17,987 nt of DNA, from positions 1 through 17,987 of the forward strand of contig FTLJ01001095.1 in assembly GCA_900155495.1 (NCBI GenBank). Reading direction: 5' to 3'. Below, in pieces: positions 1 through 5,668 of the stretch (its first letter is position 1; each line of letters starts with the position of its first letter). The notes under the pieces were generated by a model. It worked only from the letters and a program-made list of their open reading frames with translations, made no database searches and was not told where the DNA came from. The position numbers and the translations under genes were made by a program. This DNA comes from Porogramme epimiltina. Its lineage: Eukaryota > Basidiomycota > Agaricomycetes > Polyporales > Polyporaceae.

Positions 1-110
1 GGACGAGGGAGGGACAAGGGGCGGAGGAGGGGGAGGGGGAGGGGGAGCGACGGGGGGAGGGGTGTGTGGGTGTGACGGGGGAGAGGAAAAGGCAAGAGTA
101 GGCGCACAGG
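1..110 (-). promoter_or_regulatory. G-rich/CT-rich asymmetric tract, probable core promoter of a gene off the left edge
   Basis: The plus strand is almost pure purine, with G runs at 29-33, 35-39, 41-45 and 52-57 separated by single A or short spacers. Read on the minus strand this is a long CT-rich leader. The same arrangement lies directly upstream of the GNAT start on the minus strand (14150-14220), so I infer the core promoter or 5' leader of a leftward gene whose start codon lies just outside the window. The four G runs could also fold as a G-quadruplex. No coding frame was recognised here. Confidence 0.35.
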
Positions 111-550
111 TTGAGCTTGTGGGTCCATGACCCCCACCCGCCCTTTGTTCTGTATTAGATCCGACCCCCGATCCCACAAACACACAGCCGTTTCTCTCTG
201 TGTGCCCCTCCGCCCCTCGCAACAGACCCGTCGCCACGTTTGTAATCCCCTGCCAGTCCCGCTCGGCAGCTGCATATATTTTTGCGGGATTTACAACGGG
301 ACACACAACCGCCGCGGGTGCACTCGAGTCGGGGTCGAATAGTGTTTGATGTGGTTTATCGGACTTTCGCGCGAACCGAGAGACTAACCGAAACTGTCCT
401 GGGGACACTGATCCACGGGCGATAATCCATAACAAGCACCTCTGGGGACCCATCGATCCCTGAGCGACGCTTGGGCCAGGCAGGGCGGACAACAAGGCGT
501 TGATCTGGCCTGTAAGTAATCGCATGGGCATTAGGCTCCACTACACCCCG

Positions 551-636
551 ATTATTGGTCCACCAATCGGTAGTGCGGCTGGCCAATCCATCTTGTACGT
601 ATGCCGTACGTACACGCCGCACTTATCTTATAAATA
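551..636 (+). promoter_or_regulatory. CCAAT/palindrome/TATA cluster
   Basis: Several regulatory-looking elements are packed into 86 bp. An inverted pair ATTGGT-CC-ACCAAT lies at 554-567, so two CCAAT boxes face each other, and a third CCAAT is at 583-587. A perfect inverted repeat with 8-base arms TGTACGTA and TACGTACA and a 5-base spacer is at 594-614. A TATAAATA sequence is at 629-636. The spacing from CCAAT to TATA fits a fungal promoter reading rightwards. However, I find only very short ATG frames to the right (665, 718, 786, 817) before the antisense 3' end of the NIPSNAP gene. CCAAT boxes work in either direction, so the cluster may instead serve the leftward off-window gene. Confidence 0.45.
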
Positions 637-911
637 CCCCGCTCGAAGGCGCAATCTGATATATATGGAAGGTGCCGCCGGGATCGCTCGGCGCCGGCCT
701 CGCTGATTGGTCGCTGATGACGACCATTGACGTCCCCCGCGGGCCAAGTCCGCGCTAAGCCTCTTTCGGCAGTAACACGCACACATGCACCGTCCACGCA
801 AGCTGATCAACCTTTGATGTCCTCCCTGGACCGACGCCCTCGCTAACATATAGTACATCCGTTCCGTGCGCGGCTCGTCCGGCCTCAGGGTCTTGCTCTC
901 CGCCGCCAGGG
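637..911. other. no gene recognised; downstream flank of NIPSNAP gene
   Basis: This stretch lies past the NIPSNAP stop codon and probably contains its 3' untranslated region. Only short overlapping frames occur and none resembles a known protein. A transcript driven by the TATA-like box at 629-636 would run antisense into the NIPSNAP gene. Confidence 0.4.
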
Positions 912-2202
912 CTACTTGAGGGGGCTGAACGGCAGCGGCTCCAGGACGATCGCGTCCATGAGCATCGAGTACTCTGCGGTCTGGGCAGACCGCAGCGCCA
1001 ACAACAACTCTAAGCGACACCATCATACCGCTCCGTGGAAGATGTCGACGCACCTTCGAGACGGTCTCCGACCAGCCGTCCAACGCCCACGCCCTCTCAC
1101 GCGTGTCCTTCCTGCTCTGGAGGTCTCTGTGCATGCACAAGGGACAAGCGGATCAGTGACGTGATCGGCACACACATCGAATGGCGGGGTACGACGCACG
1201 GGTACTGCCACATATGGTGCACTTGGTGCAACCGGCCGACTTGCGAGAACCAGGCTCCAACAGGTGCAACAAACTTCCGGCGTGCCTCGATGCCCTTCCG
1301 CCTGTCATCAGAGCATCAGTCCCGCTCCACACTCCCGGATGATGGCGCAAGCACTAACCATGTCTGCTCCCACTGCAATAGAGTCCCGGGGCGCAGCTGA
1401 TATGTGCGCAGCTCGAACACACCACCCTCTGTACGCGGAGGCGTCGTCGGGAAGATCGCAAACTCCTGGCAAAGTTGCTGCGAACGTGACGAAAGGTACG
1501 GGATCAGACTGTTGTAGGCCTTAAGGTGCTGTCCAAGGTGGCGTGAACAACATTGACGCAGAAGATGGCCACAGATACGGTTATACCTCGGAGTTCTTAA
1601 TCTTCTGTGTCGTCTTATCATACCCGGAGTAGTTCTCATATTCCAAGATGTGGACTGCAAAGGCGGTGAGCGTGTGAGCATGGCGATGAAGGTGGACGAG
1701 ACACCCACAGAACACATCCTGCTCGCCAATAATCGTTTCCCAGCTTCCACTGAGCTTCACGTGAAGCTCAGGGTCATCCTTGATCCCCGTGTAGTACGCC
1801 TCTCTAACGCCGCAGGTGAGTTGGGACAGCCAGCGAGACAATCCAGCTAAACATACGCGGCCTTCTTGTATTCGCTCACTGCAGACGGCTTCACCTTGTG
1901 CACTAGCGAGAGGTTAGCCATATGGAAGGGGTAGTTGTAGCTTTCGGCGGAAGATATCCGCACCTTCAAACCCATGCACATACTTCCCCCGCGCGACCAG
2001 GCGTGAATGTTGCTGGATTTGCACCTCGCCCTCTGACTTGGCTTCAGGGGATCCATGGAGCAGCGACTACGAGGTCGAGCATCACGCACATGTCGTTATC
2101 TGGAGAAAGATGACATACCTGAACGGAGATAGCCCTTCGCGCCTGCACCATCGCTGCGGGGCTGGACCGTTTGAACGCTTGGGTACCGAAACGAGTAAGC
2201 AT
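912..2202 (-). CDS. NIPSNAP family protein, probably mitochondrial
   Basis: Nine exons join into 269 residues: 2202-2119, 2066-1964, 1902-1857, 1803-1709, 1654-1587, 1528-1359, 1301-1200, 1126-1054 and 980-912. The introns are 52-73 nt with GT...AG ends, and the exon total (810 nt) is divisible by three. The first exon encodes a basic, acid-poor leader (MLTRFGTQAFKRSS...) typical of a mitochondrial presequence. Two NIPSNAP/ferredoxin-like repeats follow. The first contains KVKPSAVSEYKKA, GSWETIIGEQD and LEYENYSGYDKT. The second contains GGVFELRTYQLRPGTLLQW, HQVHHMWQYPD and RERAWALDGWSETV. The length matches NIPSNAP1/2. Animal members are mitochondrial and have been linked to mitophagy; the fungal role is not established. 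The exon 4-5 junction (FFHIL) is the least certain splice. The gene is divergent from the glycosyltransferase gene to its right. Confidence 0.93.
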
Positions 2203-2514
2203 TGTGGAACCTTGAACGCGTCGCCGACCAAGATAGATAATTCGTGCAGCAAGTCAGCGGTCAGTAAGGAAGCAGCTGAGGCCAACCAGAGAAGCAAACA
2301 ATAAGGGCGGGGAGAGGGTGTTGGTTGTTCTCCGCGTGCGGGGCTTATGACGCGGGGGCGGGGCAACCGCTTGGCGCACGTGGCTAGCCGACGGACAGTT
2401 TGGCGCACGTCGGAGATGGCGCCGCACGCGCGTCGAGGCGGGTCGAGCTCTCTGCTCGTCGTTCTTCGCCGCCCCTCGTTGCCCTCGCCGACGTTCTGCT
2501 CGGTGTCTGTCGCC
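2203..2514. promoter_or_regulatory. shared divergent promoter of NIPSNAP and glycosyltransferase genes
   Basis: The 312 bp between the two divergent start codons contain GC-box-like sequences near 2303-2312 and 2353-2364. They also contain a direct repeat TTGGCGCACGT at 2371-2381 and 2400-2410; the first copy forms a CACGTG E-box at 2377-2382. No clear TATA box was seen. The frame of the rightward gene stays open upstream to ATGs at 2347 and 2416, but these would add a low-complexity basic extension over the promoter, so I treat the region as non-coding. Confidence 0.5.
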
Positions 2515-4750
2515 ATGATCACTCGCGAACAGCTCCGGCAGATCATTCGCGTCGTCCAGACCATCGCTGTTCCTGTCTTGCTCGCTCTAGTCTCGCGCAA
2601 GCTCTGGGGCGAGCCGAAGGAAGAGGTACCCAAGTCCCTGTATCTTCCCCTCCTCACAGACATCGGCTTTGCGCCCCGCGCACTTCCCGTCACCTATCGC
2701 GCCGATGCTACAGAGCTTGAAACATATGAACGCGTCTCCGTCATTCGCAATACCACCGTACCTGGCCAGAAACCAGAAGTGACCGCCGTCCTCCTCAACT
2801 GGTCGCGCTTTCCAAATGTGATGCTTATCACTTCGCTCTTGTGCGCGCCGTGGCTTCAAGACACGGTTGCCGAGGTGTTCATATGGAACAACCACCCAAG
2901 CAAACTTAGATATGAAGTGTGCATATTGTTCCTGTTCCTTTGTTCCCCTTACGAAACGTCTCAATGTGTTACCTTCCCAGGACTTGAAGAACACCGGGTG
3001 CCCGAAATCGAAGATACGCATACACAATGCCCAGTATAACATGCTCTTCCAGTCCCGTTATATTGCATGTGCTCAGGCCAACACGCCGTATTGTTTCATT
3101 CAGGTGAGTAACGTGGAATTAGTTTGCTCAAGCATCACATGGGGCACTCGGAGGGATATGTGCCGCCATACGTTCCAGTGACCATATAAGCAGCTGGAAC
3201 GCTTGCAGGAGTACCGTCTTGTTCCACGAATGGGCTGTGTTTCATATGAAATCATGGGCTGTGGGTGGACTACACGCTTTCAAGGCGCACTTTCAGAAGT
3301 CGCTCCGACGTCCTTCCCGGGGACAGTGTATGATTAACAGCACCAGCCTGCATCCGGCACTATGTAGCCCGTTGTGTACCCTGCCTCTTTAATATAGCCA
3401 TCTCATACCTCATGCTACAGGATGACGACTATCTCGTCCACTCGGAGATCATCGAAGCCTTGCATGCTCGCCTTGATCGACCTGAAGCACCGAGCGCTAT
3501 CCATCTTTTGCCTCCGCACGAACATCTGTCCACCAGTCTCCGGGAAATCCATGTCCCTGCGCCAGACACGTTACACCTTTCTGATATACACACTTCGTTC
3601 GCCTGGCTAGGGCACGGCATGATGATGAAGCGAGCAGAAGCTCAGAACTTCTTAAATCTCCTGCGGCTCATCAAGGCAGCTCCAGACGAGATGAAGATGG
3701 CGGACAACTTTTTCACGCTCTTGAGCAATAGAGTTCCGGAAGTTTGGTTGGACCAGGGTTTCGAACTTGGCGGTGGTCAACCCTTCACGGCAGGGTCTGA
3801 AGGGGATGAGCGGAACAAGAACTTTACTGTGAGTTCTATACATTCCGGAGCGTGTTATTCCCGGCTCATCGACATCCAGCTCCGCGCCACGAGATACCTG
3901 GAATCTCTCGCTCACTGCGGCCAGGCTTCGTGTGAAGGCCCCACATCCGCCGACCAGCAAAGGAAACCGCGGTTGCCATACACCACCCTCGATCACTCAT
4001 ACCAGCCGACTTCATGGATCCACAGCGCATGCCGTGGGCCGGCGTGTGTGCTAGACACCAATATCCGCATCTTGCCTGAAGAAGTATCTCATACAGCCAA
4101 TAATATCTCGGATATCCTCGCATTGGAAGCTAAGAATATAGAAGTACTGGGCGACTCTGGGAAGGAAAACTATTTGCAGCACTCGCCGTCGAATGCCGTA
4201 GATATGAAGCCAGACACCGTCTTCCGAAGCTTGACGCGTACGTGTTTGCGATCGGCTTCTTCTGCACCCGGGTGTCGGATTGCTGAATAGTTCTACAACT
4301 GGATCCAGATGCGTCGCGAGGAGATGTCATCACGATAGACCTTCTCGCTGATATCAGCGAATTGAAAGAATGGACCGCTATCGAGCTTGCATTGCTCGTT
4401 GACTCCGCGACAGAGGATGTCCTGAAATCTGGGGTGTTCGAGCGATCATCTGACGGCGTCAGCTGGGTAAGCAGCCCTCAACTTCTGCTATTCCCGGGCG
4501 CCGCCGCACCGAGCTGACGGTGCCTGTACGTACATAGCACGTCGCCTCGCATCCGCCAATCTGCTACGACACGACACACACGGCCACTGTCGGAGAAGCA
4601 CACATCCCCTTGCGGGAGTGCAGCGTGCAAATGATCTTGGGCTCGAGCGCGCTGCACTTGCGGGCTACTGGAAGGTATTTCAGACTGCGGCTTGAAGAGG
4701 ACAAGGCGGATCTCTGGACTATTTCTGAGGTGTGGCTGCGGGGCTTCTAG
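2515..4750 (+). CDS. putative membrane-anchored glycosyltransferase (GT64/exostosin-like catalytic region)
   Basis: Six exons give 559 residues: 2515-2916, 2981-3103, 3421-3828, 3880-4237, 4291-4466 and 4538-4750 (1680 nt). Residues 10-26 are hydrophobic behind a short cytosolic tail, which suggests a type II signal anchor in the ER or Golgi. Residues about 85-130 read as a Rossmann-like start of a nucleotide-sugar transferase ending in FIWNNHPSKL (Asn125-Asn126). The metal-binding DxD site is DDD at 176-178, preceded by YCFIQ. The segments FAWLGHG, MKMADNFF and GGGQPF (292-297) follow. The remaining 250 residues form a C-terminal domain I do not recognise by name. The order WNN...DDD fits GT64/EXTL-type enzymes, but donor and acceptor are unknown. 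The 51-nt intron 3829-3879 is in frame and stop-free, so a form with 17 extra residues is possible. Intron 2 is unusually long. Confidence 0.85.
3104..3420 (+). other. 317-nt intron 2 of the glycosyltransferase gene
   Basis: The donor is GTGAGT right after the codons for CFIQ; the acceptor CTACAG sits directly before the DDD codons. It is four to six times longer than the gene's other introns. Reading through it meets a stop at 3179-3181, so retention removes the whole catalytic centre and everything after it. A short direct repeat ATGGGCTGTG occurs at about 3230 and 3254. I see no additional conserved exon and no clear RNA gene inside. Confidence 0.7.
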
Positions 4751-5014
4751 ATATGTATATTTGTCTACCAGTCCGGATGTGTGATAGTGGGGGCTGGAGG
4801 AGTTTGAGGATTGGATTGCGGGTCCTATTTATCTAGTGCTTGTTGTCATCAGTTTGGGGGGCACTTAATTTCAACAGTGTGGACGCACTATGTCGCAAAA
4901 GACTACGAAGTTGGATGGAACTGCACCCAGAAATGCCACTGCCCTGCCCTGAAGCGACATCCGGGTGGGCACTGGGCGCCTGCTCACACTAAGCCGCCAA
5001 CCCCGCGCGGCGAA
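4751..5014. other. intergenic, no gene seen
   Basis: This is the presumed 3' untranslated region and downstream flank of the glycosyltransferase gene. It is AT-richer than the coding region. A frame from 4811 stays open for 103 codons but matches nothing I know and lacks introns, unlike the real genes around it. Confidence 0.4.
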
Positions 5015-5080
5015 GGCGGGAGAACATCCCGCCCGCTGGGGGAGACAGTCTCGGAGAATCTCCGAGACTCCTCACGTGAG
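5015..5080. repeat. cluster of three palindromes
   Basis: Three inverted repeats lie back to back. The first, at 5015-5033, has arms GGCGGGA and TCCCGCC around a 5-base loop. The second, at 5047-5069, has perfect 11-base arms AGTCTCGGAGA and TCTCCGAGACT around a single A. The third is the 10-base palindrome CTCACGTGAG at 5071-5080, which contains a CACGTG E-box. A related smaller dyad, CAGAGA-T-TCTCTG, is at 5524-5536. Possible roles are binding sites for dimeric regulators, a hairpin-forming RNA, or the end of a small non-autonomous element. No flanking target-site duplication was identified. Confidence 0.6.
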
Positions 5081-5225
5081 CTCATGATGGGACAAACAAA
5101 GACGAGCCCGGGCGCTTCATGAGGGCCTCCCTTGCTACGCAAGACTTCAGCTGATTACTATGGTATTAGATAGGATTCAAAGGCATTGCGTGGTCGGAGG
5201 AGCGAGAAAAAAAAACCCACGAGAC

Positions 5226-5324
5226 ATCCTAACCAATAATCCTAACCTCTAATTCGCCACTTCTAATCCCTAACCGGTAAAACCTAACCCCTAACCCCTA
5301 ACCGTAATCCTAACGGGCCTAACG
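5226..5324. repeat. interstitial telomere-like repeat block
   Basis: CCTAAC motifs recur across about 100 bp, at 5228, 5241, 5269, 5283, 5290, 5297, 5309 and 5319. The core at 5283-5303 consists of consecutive CCCCTAA-type units, the complement of TTAGGGG. Outside the core the units are degenerate. Most fungi use TTAGGG-type telomeres. The C-rich strand is on the plus strand, the orientation of a left chromosome end with the interior to the right. A run of nine A residues at 5207-5215 lies just to the left. Neighbouring sequence is ordinary genic DNA on both sides, so this is an internal copy rather than a chromosome end. Confidence 0.7.
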
Positions 5325-5668
5325 CTGCAGTAAGCTTGCACTGGGGTAGCTGAAACTGTAGTATTATACGGCGGCCGAAAGGGACATTGACGTCGGGAGA
5401 CGCAGTAGAAATTTTTGTTGGCGAGAGGACATAGCGCCGAAAGGTTCTGGTCCGAATGTTTTGTCAGCGTGTGAGCCGGATTGGCGTCATCTATTTGGCT
5501 CAGCACGTGCGCGCGCTTGATCTCAGAGATTCTCTGGGACGGGTCTCCCCCAGCGGGCGGGATAGTTTGGAAGGCGGGCACGCTGACTCGGAGTCGCCAT
5601 TCGGCCAAGACGCGTATTTCCACTCGACGTCGCGCTCGCTGCCATGCGCAGCTCTGTCTGCTACCACT
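5325..5668 (+). promoter_or_regulatory. upstream region of the MOCS1 gene
   Basis: No separate gene is supported here. Weak elements are TATTATAC at 5362-5369 and a CRE-like TTGACGTC at 5387-5394. The reading frame used by the first MOCS1 exon is open back to an ATG at 5456, so a longer N-terminus cannot be excluded; the ATG at 5669 was preferred for its A at -3 and the presequence-like leader that follows. Confidence 0.35.

Noticed and set aside
2347..2514. upstream in-frame ATGs (2347, 2416) as starts of the glycosyltransferase
   Set aside because: They would add a basic low-complexity extension across the divergent promoter and displace the signal anchor from the N-terminus.
5226..5324. 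true chromosome end at the telomere-like block
   Set aside because: Ordinary genes continue on both sides and most units are degenerate.
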